A DNA stretch of 64,000 nucleotides from Albidovulum inexpectatum (GTDB lineage Bacteria; Pseudomonadota; Alphaproteobacteria; Rhodobacterales; Rhodobacteraceae): assembly GCF_002927635.1 (NCBI RefSeq), contig NZ_PRDS01000005.1, positions 62,001 to 126,000 of the forward strand, in the 5' to 3' direction. Shown here piece after piece: positions 54,422-63,476 of this stretch; within the stretch, counting starts at the first letter, position 1, and each line of letters opens with the position of its first letter. A model generated the notes under the pieces. The model was given only the letters and a program-made list of their open reading frames with translations, was not told the DNA's origin and searched no databases. The position numbers were made by a program, and so were the translations under genes.

Positions 54422-55360
54422 ATGAGAAAGCCCGACGCACACAACCCGCTGAAGATCGGAACGCGTGGCTCGCCGCTTGCGCTGGCACAGGCGTTCGAAA
54501 CGCGCAACCGCCTGATCGAGGCGCATGGCCTTGACGAGGATTCCTGCGAAATCGTCATCATCAAGACGACCGGCGACAAGATCCAGGATCGGCCGTTGAA
54601 GGAAATCGGCGGCAAGGGCCTGTTCACCAAGGAAATCGAGGAAGCCTTGCTGGACGGGCGCATCGATATCGCGGTCCATTCCATGAAGGACATGCCGGTA
54701 CAGCAGCCGGCGGGTCTGATGCTGGATTGCTATCTGCCGCGCGAGGACGTGCGCGACGCCTTCGTCTCGACCACGCATGGCCGGATCGCGGACCTGCCCG
54801 AAGGCGCGGTCGTGGGAACCTCGTCGCTGCGGCGGCGGGCGCAACTGCAAAATCGCCGCCCCGACCTGCAGGTCGTCGAGTTCCGCGGCAATGTCCAGAC
54901 CCGCCTGCGCAAGCTCGAGGACGGAGTCGCCCAGGCCACCTTTCTGGCCATGGCCGGGTTGAACCGTCTTGGCATGGCCGCAATCGCCAAGGGGGCGATC
55001 GAGCCCGAGGAGATGCTGCCCGCGGTCGCGCAAGGCGCCATCGGGATCGAACGACGTGCCGATTGCTTGCGCTCGGCCGAGCTGCTGGCCGCGATCCACG
55101 ACGGCCCCACGGGCGAACGCCTGGCCGCCGAGCGCGCCTTTCTGGCCACGCTGGACGGGTCCTGCCAGACACCGATCGCGGGGCTTGCCGTGCATGACGA
55201 CAATGGTCTTTGGCTGCGCGGCGAGATCCTTCGGCCCGACGGTTCCGAGGTCATCACCGGCGAGCGCCGTTGCGCCGTCAGCGATGCAATCGAGGCGGGA
55301 CAGGATCTGGCCCGGGAAATGCTGGCCCAGGCTCCGCGCGGCTTCTTTGACTGGCGATAG
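54422..55360 (+). CDS. hemC: Porphobilinogen deaminase (hydroxymethylbilane synthase)
   Basis: The protein is 312 residues from ATG 54422. KIGTRGSPLALAQA, IGGKGLFTKEIEEALLDGRID, HSMKDMP and GTSSLRRRAQL are present, and the dipyrromethane-cofactor cysteine is Cys248 in LDGSCQTPIAG. It polymerises four porphobilinogens. It is convergent with moaE, 27 bases away. Confidence 0.97.
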   Translation: MRKPDAHNPLKIGTRGSPLALAQAFETRNRLIEAHGLDEDSCEIVIIKTTGDKIQDRPLKEIGGKGLFTKEIEEALLDGRIDIAVHSMKDMPVQQPAGLMLDCYLPREDVRDAFVSTTHGRIADLPEGAVVGTSSLRRRAQLQNRRPDLQVVEFRGNVQTRLRKLEDGVAQATFLAMAGLNRLGMAAIAKGAIEPEEMLPAVAQGAIGIERRADCLRSAELLAAIHDGPTGERLAAERAFLATLDGSCQTPIAGLAVHDDNGLWLRGEILRPDGSEVITGERRCAVSDAIEAGQDLAREMLAQAPRGFFDWR

Positions 55361-55387
55361 TCTGGGCCCTGCGCCGGACCGAATGCC

Positions 55388-55828
55388 CTACCAGCGCGAC
55401 AGGGCGTCTTCGTCTTCGTCCTTCGCGGCCACCCATTGGGCGCCGTCTGCCCCGTATTCCTTCTTCCAGAACGGGGCGCGGGATTTCAGATAGTCCATCA
55501 GGTATTCCGCGGCCTCGAAAGCGGCCTTGCGGTGGCGCGCGGCGGTTGCGACCATCATGATCGCCTCTCCCGGACGCATTCTGCCGTGCCGGTGGATCAC
55601 CTTCACGTCGGCCAGCGCCCAGCGATCACGGGCCTGCTGCGCGATCTTCGCGATCGCGCGTTCGGTCATGCCGGGATAGTGCTCGATCTCCATCTCGGTC
55701 AGCGCGCCGGAATCGTCGCGCACGACGCCCATGAATGTGACGACCGCGCCGACATCGCGCCTTCCCTGGCCGAAATTCGCGCATTCGGCGCCGAAATCGA
55801 AAGGCTCTGCCTGAACGCGAATGTCCAT
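55388..55828 (-). CDS. moaE: Molybdopterin synthase catalytic subunit
   Basis: The protein is 146 residues from ATG 55828, one base after the moaD stop. Family elements: GAVVTFMGVVRDDSG, MEIEHYPGMTE, IHRHGRMRPGE and the active-site lysine region YLKSRAPFWKKE. Together with MoaD it inserts dithiolene sulfurs into precursor Z (cPMP). It is the distal gene of pgsA-moaD-moaE; this supplies cofactor for the Mo/W island upstream in the window. Confidence 0.95.
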   Translation of the reverse strand: MDIRVQAEPFDFGAECANFGQGRRDVGAVVTFMGVVRDDSGALTEMEIEHYPGMTERAIAKIAQQARDRWALADVKVIHRHGRMRPGEAIMMVATAARHRKAAFEAAEYLMDYLKSRAPFWKKEYGADGAQWVAAKDEDEDALSRW

Positions 55829-55829
55829 C

Positions 55830-56078
55830 CTAGCCACCGGTCATGGGCGGGAAGAATGCCACCTCGCGCGCGCCCACGATCGGAGCCGAGAAATCCGTCA
55901 GCTCCTGGTCGACGGCGACGCGCACGGCCGACAGGTCCGAGAATGCAACGGCATAGCGTTCTTCGCGCGATTTCAGTTCCTCGACCAGTTCTGCCACGGT
56001 TTGCGCCCTGGTCTCGACCCGCTCGCGCGGCTGACCGATGCGTTCGCGTAGCCAGGCGAAATACAGAACTTCGATCAT
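55830..56078 (-). CDS. moaD: Molybdopterin synthase sulfur carrier subunit
   Basis: A ubiquitin-like protein of 82 residues ending in the required Gly-Gly (FPPMTGG), which is thiocarboxylated to carry sulfur to MoaE. YFAWLRERIG near the start is typical. The start overlaps the pgsA stop by ATGA. Confidence 0.95.
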   Translation of the reverse strand: MIEVLYFAWLRERIGQPRERVETRAQTVAELVEELKSREERYAVAFSDLSAVRVAVDQELTDFSAPIVGAREVAFFPPMTGG

Positions 56079-56740
56079 GTGTCATCCTTCAGGAAAGGCA
56101 GAGCCTTGCGGAAATAGTCCCAGCCCGTGACGAAGGTCAGTATGGCCGCGATCCAGATCAACACAAGCCCCGCCAATGTCGCATAGGACGAACAGCCGCG
56201 AAGGCCGCATGACCGCAAGGGATCGGCAAGACCCTGAGAGACGAGGTCGGCATATTGGTCAGGCGTCAGTCCGCGCCGGGCGATACCCTCCATATGCTCC
56301 AGCCCTGTGCCAAGGAACAGGATGGCGATTGCCAGCATCTGCGCCGTGGTCTTCCATTTGGCCAGTTTCGTGACCTTCAGAAGCCCCGCGCTGGCGCCCA
56401 GGAACTCGCGCAGGCCCGACACGAAGACCTCGCGAAACAGGATGATGGTCGCCGGCAGGATCAGCCAGGGGTTCATCCCCGAATAGCCCGTCAGCACCAT
56501 GATCGCGATCACCACCATGGCCTTGTCGGCAATCGGGTCCAGCATGGCGCCGAATTTCGATTCCTGCCGCCACAGCCGGGCCAGGTAGCCATCGAAGAAG
56601 TCGGTCACAGCGGCCGTCACGAACAGGGTCAGTGCAAACCAGTCCGCCCAGGGGCGGTGAAAGTACAGAAACATCACCGCAACACCGGGCGCGGCCAGCA
56701 GGCGAATGACGGTCAGGATATTCGGGATCGTCCAGGTCAT
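56075..56740 (-). CDS. pgsA: CDP-diacylglycerol-glycerol-3-phosphate 3-phosphatidyltransferase
   Basis: The protein is 221 residues from ATG 56740 and starts MTWTIPNILTVIRL, typical of PgsA. The CDP-alcohol motif is intact: DFFDGYLARLWRQESKFGAMLDPIAD. Several membrane segments follow. An insert with three Cys lies between residues ~175 and 190 (SCGLRGCSSY). It makes phosphatidylglycerol phosphate in the inner membrane. It is the first gene of pgsA-moaD-moaE, 122 bases after the convergently oriented end of uvrC's neighbour region on the same strand. Confidence 0.93.
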   Translation of the reverse strand: MTWTIPNILTVIRLLAAPGVAVMFLYFHRPWADWFALTLFVTAAVTDFFDGYLARLWRQESKFGAMLDPIADKAMVVIAIMVLTGYSGMNPWLILPATIILFREVFVSGLREFLGASAGLLKVTKLAKWKTTAQMLAIAILFLGTGLEHMEGIARRGLTPDQYADLVSQGLADPLRSCGLRGCSSYATLAGLVLIWIAAILTFVTGWDYFRKALPFLKDDT

Positions 56741-56862
56741 GGGCAATGAGTAGCCGAAGCCAATAAAGGGTGGAAGAGGCAGAATTCGTGGCGTCAGGCG
56801 TTGAACGGGTGGCGCAGGGTTTTCCGTCGCCCAGCCGCGAATGCGCCGGTCAGCGCGCCTGC

Positions 56863-58728
56863 CTAACCGCCCGAGTGAAAGAAGTCATAGATGCGCTGGG
56901 CCATGGCCGCGGAAATTCCCTCGACGGCCTTGAGATCCTCCAGCCCCGCGCGGCTGACCGCCTTGGCCGATCCGAAATGGGTCAGAAGCGCCCGTTTGCG
57001 CGCCGCACCGATGCCCGGGATCTCGTCCAGCGGTGTCGCGCCGATGGCTTTTGCCCGTTTCGCCCGATGCGCCCCGATCGCCCAGCGATGGGCTTCATCC
57101 CGCAGGCGCTGGATGAAGTACAGCACCGGCGAATTTCGCGGCAGGGCAAATGGCGGCCGGCCCGGGCGGTGGAATTCCTCCTTGCCCGCATCGCGGTCGA
57201 TCCCCTTGGCCACGCCGATGACCGGGATGTCCTCGATTCCCAGGTCTTCCAGTGTCTCGACCACGGCCGCGACCTGGCCCGCGCCGCCATCGATCAGCAG
57301 AAGATCGGGCCAGGTCTCGCCGCTGCGGTCCGGATCTTCCTTCAGCAGCCGCTGGAATCGCCGGGTCAGCACCTCGCGCATCATGCCGAAATCGTCGCCG
57401 GGGCTCAGATCCGCATTGCGGATGTTGAACTTGCGGTACTGGCTTTTCACGAAGCCTTCGGGCCCGGTCACGATCATCCCGCCGACGGCATGCGCGCCCT
57501 GGATGTGCGAGTTGTCGTAGACCTCGATGCGCCTTGGCACGCGGTCGAGCCCGAAGGCTTCGGCCAGGGCCTCGAGCAAGCGGGCCTGCGCCGCGTCTTC
57601 GCTCAGCCGCCGAGCAAGCGACTCGCGCGCATTGCGCGCGGCATTGGCGACAAGCTCGGCCTTCTCGCCGCGCAGGGGCACGGCGATCTCGACCTTTCGG
57701 CCAGCCCGTTCCGACAGCAATTCGGTCATGAGGTCGGCATTCTCGATCGCATGCGACAGGAGGATCAGCCGGGGGGGTGTCTTGTCGGCATAGAACTGAC
57801 CCAGGAAGGCCTCGAGAACCTCGGGCTCCTCGGCGCCCGACCCGGTGCGCGGATAGAAATCGCGGTTGCCCCAGCTCTGGTTCGCGCGGATGAAGAAGAC
57901 CTGCACGCATGCCTGGCCGCCTTCGATATGGACGGCGATCACGTCTGCCTCGGCCACGCCGCGCGGGTTGATCGATTGTGACGATTGAACGGCGGTCAGC
58001 GCGCGGATCCGGTCGCGCAGGGCGGCTGCGCGTTCGAATTCCAGCGCCTCGGCCGCGGCCTCCATCTCTTGCGCAAGGCGCGCCTGGATCTGGGTCGAGC
58101 GGCCCTGCAGGAAACGCTCGGCGTCCTCGACCAGGGCGGCATAGTCCGTCTGGCTGATCCGGCCGACACAGGGGGCGCTGCAGCGCTTGATCTGGTACAA
58201 CAGGCAGGGCCGGGTTCGGCTGGAAAACACCGAATCGGTGCAGCTGCGCAGCAGGAAGACCCGCTGCAGATGGTTCAGCGTGCGGTTCACCGCGCTCGCG
58301 CTGGCAAACGGGCCGTAATAGTTGCCCTTTTCCCGCTTCGCCCCGCGATGCTTGCGGATCTGCGGATAGGGGTGATCCTTGGTGACAAGGATGTTGGGAA
58401 AGGACTTGTCGTCGCGCAGCAATACGTTGAAATGCGGCTTCAGCTGCTTGATCAGGTTCTGTTCCAGAAGCAGCGCCTCGGTCTCGGTGCGCGTGGTCAG
58501 GAACATCATCGAATGGGTGGCCTGGATCATGCGGGCGATCCGGGCCGAGTGTCCGGTGGGCCGGGCATAGTTCGCGACGCGCGCGCGCAGGTTCCGCGCC
58601 TTGCCGACATAAAGGACGCGGCCGGCTTCATCCAGCATCCGATACACGCCGGGCTGGGTGGTCAAGGTCTTCAGATAGGATTGGATCAGGGCGTGCCCGG
58701 TCAGCTTGCCCTGCGTCACGTCTGCCAT
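56863..58728 (-). CDS. uvrC: Excinuclease ABC subunit C
   Basis: The protein is 621 residues from ATG 58728. Domain order: GIY-YIG nuclease ([27 protein letters not shown]), Cys-rich patch [18 protein letters not shown] motif ([12 protein letters not shown]), RNase H-like endonuclease ([26 protein letters not shown]), and C-terminal helix-hairpin-helix ([25 protein letters not shown]). It makes both incisions in nucleotide excision repair. Another 28 codons are open upstream to a GTG at 58812, but family N-termini favour 58728. A consensus DnaA box lies about 90 bases upstream. Confidence 0.96.
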   Translation of the reverse strand: MADVTQGKLTGHALIQSYLKTLTTQPGVYRMLDEAGRVLYVGKARNLRARVANYARPTGHSARIARMIQATHSMMFLTTRTETEALLLEQNLIKQLKPHFNVLLRDDKSFPNILVTKDHPYPQIRKHRGAKREKGNYYGPFASASAVNRTLNHLQRVFLLRSCTDSVFSSRTRPCLLYQIKRCSAPCVGRISQTDYAALVEDAERFLQGRSTQIQARLAQEMEAAAEALEFERAAALRDRIRALTAVQSSQSINPRGVAEADVIAVHIEGGQACVQVFFIRANQSWGNRDFYPRTGSGAEEPEVLEAFLGQFYADKTPPRLILLSHAIENADLMTELLSERAGRKVEIAVPLRGEKAELVANAARNARESLARRLSEDAAQARLLEALAEAFGLDRVPRRIEVYDNSHIQGAHAVGGMIVTGPEGFVKSQYRKFNIRNADLSPGDDFGMMREVLTRRFQRLLKEDPDRSGETWPDLLLIDGGAGQVAAVVETLEDLGIEDIPVIGVAKGIDRDAGKEEFHRPGRPPFALPRNSPVLYFIQRLRDEAHRWAIGAHRAKRAKAIGATPLDEIPGIGAARKRALLTHFGSAKAVSRAGLEDLKAVEGISAAMAQRIYDFFHSGG

Positions 58729-58818
58729 GATCTTGCCACGATCTTCCTGCTCGTCGATTCTCTCAAGCAGCTGCGCCTGATGGCCGCGAATTTCAAGGCC
58801 AAAGCTTTCCACGGAATC

Positions 58819-58827
58819 TGTGGATAA
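58819..58827. promoter_or_regulatory. Consensus DnaA box upstream of uvrC
   Basis: TGTGGATAA is the exact complement of the TTATCCACA consensus. It sits in the 288-base divergent-type, AT-rich gap between uvrC and the SDR gene. Nearby GTCTGTAGA and TCTTAGAC form an imperfect dyad (58828-58848). A single box is not an origin; DnaA-dependent control is possible. Confidence 0.6.
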
Positions 58828-59016
58828 GTCTGTAGAGAAGTCTTAGACAAACGCGATTTTTCCTTGAATCTCGCAGATTTCGTTGGTTTGCCCAAAATAT
58901 AGGCAATAAGCTAAGCATCTGAATTATATGCATAAAAAACAGTGCGGCCGCCAAGGGCTTGAAAACTGCGTCAATTTCGCGCGTGAAGTTGCGCGCAACC
59001 ATATCCGGTGGACAAG

Positions 59017-59832
59017 TCAGCCCTTGGCGTTCCAGTTTTCGGTCTCGAACGCGCCGTCGGGGCCCGTGATGTCCGGTGTCTTCCAGCCCAGATGCTGGCC
59101 CCCGTCGACGCAGATCAGCTGTCCCGTGACGGCGGGCGCATCCAGGAAATATCCAAGCGCTGCACAGATATCGTCGGGGTTGGCGCCGCGTTTCAGGATC
59201 GAGCCTCGGCGCTGGGCGTGGAACTGGGCCTCGCTTTGCCGGTCGCCGCGCAGGGTCGTGCCCGGGCCGATCGCGTTGACCCGGATGTCGGGCGCAAGCG
59301 CGCGCGCGGCAGTCTGGGTAAAGGCCCAAAGCCCCATCTTGGCAATCGTGTAGGTCATGAATTCCGGCGTCAGCTTGCGCACCCGCTGGTCGACCATGTT
59401 GACGACAAGCGCATGGGCGCGGGCTTCGCCGTCTTCCCAGCTGGCGCGCGGTGCCTGTTCTGAAAAACGCTGGGTCAGCACGAAGGGCGCGCGCAGGTTC
59501 GATTCCAGGTGCCGATCCCAGCTTTCGCGCGTGGCGGTGCGGATCGTGTCGTATTCGAAGATCGACGCATTGTTGACCAGGACGGTCAGGGGGCCGCCCA
59601 AGGCCTCGGCGGCGCGCCCGACCAGCGTGGCGGTCTGGGATTCGTCCAAGAGATCGGCCTGCAGGGCAATCGCCTGAACGCCCATCGAACGGGCCTCTGC
59701 CGCAGTCCTTTCAGCCTCTTCGGCAGAGGACGAATAGTGGATCGCCACATCGTGGCCGCGCCTGGCCAGATACAGCGCCATCGCGCGCCCCAGTCGCCGC
59801 GCCGCGCCCGTCACCAATGCTCGTGGTTTCAT
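59017..59832 (-). CDS. SDR family oxidoreductase, pteridine-reductase-like
   Basis: This 271-residue SDR has the cofactor motif TGAARRLGRA (8-17) with the Arg pattern of NADPH-dependent pteridine reductases, NNAS at 87-90 and the catalytic Tyr161/Lys165 (YTIAK). NMVDQRVRKLTP upstream of the Tyr is typical of the alphaproteobacterial group related to FolM/PTR1. Expected role: reduction of dihydropteridines in folate or monapterin metabolism. ATG 59832 overlaps the stop of a small zinc-ribbon gene as ATGA. No folB is nearby. Confidence 0.85.
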   Translation of the reverse strand: MKPRALVTGAARRLGRAMALYLARRGHDVAIHYSSSAEEAERTAAEARSMGVQAIALQADLLDESQTATLVGRAAEALGGPLTVLVNNASIFEYDTIRTATRESWDRHLESNLRAPFVLTQRFSEQAPRASWEDGEARAHALVVNMVDQRVRKLTPEFMTYTIAKMGLWAFTQTAARALAPDIRVNAIGPGTTLRGDRQSEAQFHAQRRGSILKRGANPDDICAALGYFLDAPAVTGQLICVDGGQHLGWKTPDITGPDGAFETENWNAKG

Positions 59833-59999
59833 GCCTTGCCTCCACATTCACAGCGCGCGCGTCCGATCAAGGGTCGCCCGCATTTGTCGCAGCGGCGCAC
59901 GGACTTGCGGCGCGGCAACCGGAAACCCGGCATCCGCAGTCTGCCCAGAAGCGCGAGGATCGCGATGAAAACCAGAAAGAGCGTGATGACCTTGACCAT
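59829..59999 (-). CDS. Small membrane zinc-ribbon protein (56 residues)
   Basis: I translated this gene by hand. It begins MVKVITLFLVFIAILALLG, one membrane helix of about 17 residues, then a basic stretch (RLPRRKSVRR) and a four-cysteine ribbon: CDKCGRPLIGRARCECGG, giving CxxC then CxC. Its stop overlaps the SDR start as ATGA, and its ATG lies 3 bases after the sppA stop, so it is tightly embedded in the sppA-SDR operon. The helix-plus-ribbon layout suggests a membrane-anchored accessory protein for one of its neighbours. Family not recognised. Confidence 0.75.
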   Translation of the reverse strand: MVKVITLFLVFIAILALLGRLRMPGFRLPRRKSVRRCDKCGRPLIGRARCECGGKA

Positions 60000-60002
60000 G
60001 AT

Positions 60003-60806
60003 CTACAGGCCCAGACGCGCCCAAAGCGCGCGTTCTTCTATCTGGTCCATCACCTCGGCCACGGCCCGCCCGGTCAGCCGCTGCAGCAGCGGACGCTTCA
60101 CGCCATGGGGAACGATGCGCACCTTGTCGCCGTACATCTCCTTGAGCTTGGGGACCAGATGCCCGATCCCGTCCGCCAGTCCCTTTTCAACGGCTGCGCG
60201 GCCCACCCAGACCTCTCCGGTGAAAAGGTCCTCGCCTGCTTGCAGGCGGCTGCCGCGCCGGGCTGATACCTGTGCCTTGAAAGCCTCGTGAATGGGTTCA
60301 AGGATCGCGTGCAGCCGACGCACATCCTCGGGCGTTTCGGGACGGAAGGGGTCGAGAAAGCTCTTGGCCTTGCCCGCCGTATGCACGCGCCGTTCGATCC
60401 CGTGGCGCGACAGGAATTCGGGAAAGCCGAATGTGGCCGAGATGACCCCGATCGATCCGACAAGCGAGCTTTCGTCCACCCAGATGTCGTCGGCCGCCGT
60501 CGCCAGCCAGTAACCGCCCGAGGCCGCGACATCCTCGACGAATGCATGGACCGGCAGCTTCTTCTCGGCAGCCAGACGACGGATACGGGCTGCGATCAGC
60601 GCCGACTGCACCGGTGAGCCGCCGGGCGAGTTGATCGAAAATGCGATCGCGCTGGGCCGTCCGCGGGCAAAGGCGCGTTCGATCACCGGGGCCAGCGAGG
60701 CATCGTTCAGCCCGCCGCCCATGCGGCCGCCGGCCGAGATCATGCCCTGCAGGCGGATGACCGCGACCCGGGGACGGCGTTTCAGGAAGGGAAAAGCGTG
60801 TTTCAT
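60003..60806 (-). CDS. S49 family serine peptidase (SppA/SohB-like)
   Basis: The protein is 267 residues from ATG 60806. The S49 core is present: INSPGGSPVQS, VEDVAASGGYWLA with nucleophile Ser96, VGSIGVI, and a Lys in GKAKSFLDPFRP (Lys148 the likely general base). It lacks a clear N-terminal signal or membrane segment, unlike E. coli SppA, so a cytosolic or peripheral signal-peptide-fragment peptidase is likely. It heads the operon with the small zinc-ribbon gene and the SDR gene. Confidence 0.88.
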   Translation of the reverse strand: MKHAFPFLKRRPRVAVIRLQGMISAGGRMGGGLNDASLAPVIERAFARGRPSAIAFSINSPGGSPVQSALIAARIRRLAAEKKLPVHAFVEDVAASGGYWLATAADDIWVDESSLVGSIGVISATFGFPEFLSRHGIERRVHTAGKAKSFLDPFRPETPEDVRRLHAILEPIHEAFKAQVSARRGSRLQAGEDLFTGEVWVGRAAVEKGLADGIGHLVPKLKEMYGDKVRIVPHGVKRPLLQRLTGRAVAEVMDQIEERALWARLGL

Positions 60807-60855
60807 GGAACCCGATGTAACGGCCGCAGGCGGGGCGGACAATAGAAAGCCCCTC

Positions 60856-61986
60856 TCATACGGCCGCGTGCAGGATCCGGATCAGCTCCTGCGTGCTCAG
60901 CGCGACGGGATTTGCCTTCATCGAGGACGACGCGACAGCGGCTTCGGCGATGGCGGGAATGTCCGTGGTGGCAAGTCCCATCTCGCCAAGCCGTGGCAGG
61001 CCGGACTCGCGGGACCAGCGCTCCAGCGCCCCGATCCCGTCCTGCGCGCCAAGCGCCTCGGACAGCCACCGGCGGACGTCCTGCATTCGCGCGGCGATCG
61101 GCGAGCCGGGTTCAAGCCGTTCCGCATTGGCCCGCAGGACATGCGGCAAGAGGGTTCCGCAGACCGCGCCGTGCGGGGCGTCGCACAGCCCGCCGATCGG
61201 GCCGGCAAGCCCATGCACCGCGCCCAGTCCCGCATTCGCCAGCGCCAGCCCGCCAGACAGGCTGACCCACGCCATCGAATCGCGCGCCTCGGCGTCCTCT
61301 GCGTCCATCAGCCGGCGCAGCGCCTTCAGCCCCATCGGGATCGCGTCGCGGCAAAGCGCGTCGGTAAAGGGATTTGCCCGTGTGCACAGGTAGGGTTCGA
61401 TCACCTGCGTTATTGCATCCAGGCCCGAGGCCAGGGTCACCGCAGGCGGGCAGCCATCGGTCAGGGACGGATCGACAATGGCCAGCCGCGCGATCATGCG
61501 TTCGTCACGCAACGAGACCTTGCGGCGATGGTCCGGCACCCCGATCACGGCATTGCGCGTCGCCTCGGCGCCCGTGCCCGAGGTCGTGGGGATCGCCACG
61601 AATGGCAGCGGATCAATCCCAAGGGGCAGGCCGCGTCCAACGACCTCCAGATGATCCATCGGATCCGCATTGCCGGGGATCAGGGCGGCCGCGGCCTTGG
61701 CCAGGTCCAGCGCGGCGCCGCCGCCAAGGCCGATCACGAAATCGGCCTCCTGCCCGGCGCGGATGGCCTCTTGCAGCATGGGCAGGGTCGGCTCGGCCGG
61801 GCAGGGATGGGGCAGGACCGTCATGCCCAGGGCGCGCAGGCCCTGCACCGCCCATTCGACGCGGGCGGGGTCGCGCCCGTGAACCAGAAGGGCCACGCGC
61901 CCGAAGGCGGCAATCTCGGGCAGGGCGGCCCGCGCCTCGCCCCGGCCAAACCGGATCTTGCGCGGCATTGCCAGAGCGAAGGCCAT
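60856..61986 (-). CDS. Iron-containing alcohol dehydrogenase family protein with altered metal site
   Basis: The protein is 376 residues from ATG 61986, overlapping the glpK stop by one base. The NAD-binding loop is GGGAALDLAK (88-97), and PTTSGTGAEATRNAVIG is conserved. Typical metal ligands are Asp, His, His, His; here they appear as Asp190, Gln194 (GLDAITQVIE instead of xDALTH), His258 and His272. A Gln subgroup exists among alphaproteobacterial members. Reaction: reversible alcohol or polyol oxidation. The position after glpD-glpK suggests glycerol or a related C3 alcohol as substrate, but this is inference. Confidence 0.82.
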   Translation of the reverse strand: MAFALAMPRKIRFGRGEARAALPEIAAFGRVALLVHGRDPARVEWAVQGLRALGMTVLPHPCPAEPTLPMLQEAIRAGQEADFVIGLGGGAALDLAKAAAALIPGNADPMDHLEVVGRGLPLGIDPLPFVAIPTTSGTGAEATRNAVIGVPDHRRKVSLRDERMIARLAIVDPSLTDGCPPAVTLASGLDAITQVIEPYLCTRANPFTDALCRDAIPMGLKALRRLMDAEDAEARDSMAWVSLSGGLALANAGLGAVHGLAGPIGGLCDAPHGAVCGTLLPHVLRANAERLEPGSPIAARMQDVRRWLSEALGAQDGIGALERWSRESGLPRLGEMGLATTDIPAIAEAAVASSSMKANPVALSTQELIRILHAAV

Positions 61987-63476
61987 CAGACGCTCATGGT
62001 GGCGGCGACCGCGCGTTTCCAGCGTTCGTAGCGAGCCGTGCGCTCGCTGGCTTCCATCGCCGGTTCGAACCGGCGCTGCAAGGCCCAGGCCTTGGCAAAG
62101 CCCTCGGCGTCGGGATAGATCCCGGCGCGCGATCCGGCCAGCCACGCCGCCCCCATCGCCGTGGTTTCCAGCACCTCGGGCCGATCGACCGGCGCACCAA
62201 TGATGTCGGACAGGAACTGCATCGCCCAGTCCGAGGCCGTCATGCCGCCATCGACGCGCAGGACGCCCCCCTGATCTTCCATGCCGGGCCAGTCGGCCCG
62301 CATTGCCTCCATCAGATCACGGGTCTGATAACCCACGCTTTCCAGCGCCGAGCGGGCAAGCTCTGCCGGGCCGGAATTGCGCGTCAGGCCAAAGATCGCA
62401 CCGCGGCATTCGGCATTCCAGTAGGGCGCGCCAAGGCCCACGAAGGCCGGCACCAGAATGACCTGCTGCGTCGGATCTGCCTGTTCGGCCAAGGGCTGGG
62501 TCTCGGCGGCATTGCGGATGATCTTCAGCCCGTCGCGCAGCCACTGGACGACCGCGCCCGCGATGAAGATCGACCCTTCCAGCGCGTAGGTTGGCTTGCC
62601 GTCGAACTGATAGGCGATCGTGGTCAGCAGGCGGTTTTGCGACAGGACCGGTGTTTCGCCCGTGTTCAGCAGCGCAAAACAGCCGGTTCCATAGGTCGAT
62701 TTCATCATGCCCGGTCGGAAACAGGCCTGCCCGATGGTTGCGGCCTGCTGGTCGCCCGCCACGCCCATGATCGGGATCTCGCGGCCGAACAGATCGGCCC
62801 GGGTGGTGCCGAAATCGGCCGCGCAGTCACGCACCTCGGGCAGCATCGACATCGGGATACCCAGCAGGGCGCAGATGTCTTCGTCCCAGCGACCCGCGCG
62901 AATGTTGTAGATCAGCGTTCGCGCGGCATTCGTGGCATCGGTGGCGTGGACGCGCCCCCCCGTCAGCTTCCATATCAGATAGGTGTCAACCGTGCCGAAC
63001 AGCAGATCGCCCGCCTCGGCGCGGGCCCTTGCACCTTCGACGTTCTCGAGGATCCACGCGATCTTGGTGCCCGAGAAATAGGGATCCAGCAGCAGGCCGG
63101 TGCGCTGCGTGACCATGGGTTCGTGCCCTTCGGCGCGCAGGCGTTCGCAAAGCGGCGCCGTGCGCCGGTCCTGCCAGACGATCGCCCGATGGACCGGTTC
63201 GCCGGTCTTGCGGTCCCAGACCAGCGTCGTCTCGCGCTGGTTGGTGATGCCGATCGCGGCGATCTCGGCCGCGTCGATCCCGGCGCGTTCGATCGCCTCG
63301 CGCGAGGTCGCCGCGACCGAGGACCACAGATCGGACGGGTCGTGCTCGACCCAGCCCGATTGCGGGAAGTGCTGCGGGAATTCCTGCTGTGCGATGGCCT
63401 TGATCCGAAGATTGGCGTCAAACAGGATGGCGCGGCTGGATGTCGTGCCTTGGTCGATTGCCAGAATGTGGCTCAT
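61986..63476 (-). CDS. glpK: Glycerol kinase
   Basis: This 496-residue FGGY kinase starts [20 protein letters not shown], and has [45 protein letters not shown] and [17 protein letters not shown]. It forms sn-glycerol-3-phosphate from glycerol and ATP. ATG 63476 overlaps the glpD stop by ATGA. Confidence 0.97.
   Translation of the reverse strand: MSHILAIDQGTTSSRAILFDANLRIKAIAQQEFPQHFPQSGWVEHDPSDLWSSVAATSREAIERAGIDAAEIAAIGITNQRETTLVWDRKTGEPVHRAIVWQDRRTAPLCERLRAEGHEPMVTQRTGLLLDPYFSGTKIAWILENVEGARARAEAGDLLFGTVDTYLIWKLTGGRVHATDATNAARTLIYNIRAGRWDEDICALLGIPMSMLPEVRDCAADFGTTRADLFGREIPIMGVAGDQQAATIGQACFRPGMMKSTYGTGCFALLNTGETPVLSQNRLLTTIAYQFDGKPTYALEGSIFIAGAVVQWLRDGLKIIRNAAETQPLAEQADPTQQVILVPAFVGLGAPYWNAECRGAIFGLTRNSGPAELARSALESVGYQTRDLMEAMRADWPGMEDQGGVLRVDGGMTASDWAMQFLSDIIGAPVDRPEVLETTAMGAAWLAGSRAGIYPDAEGFAKAWALQRRFEPAMEASERTARYERWKRAVAATMSV

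Noticed and set aside
58729-59016. Replication origin in the AT-rich gap upstream of uvrC
   Set aside because: Only one DnaA box and no cluster, no dnaA, parA or hemE-type origin context at this site.
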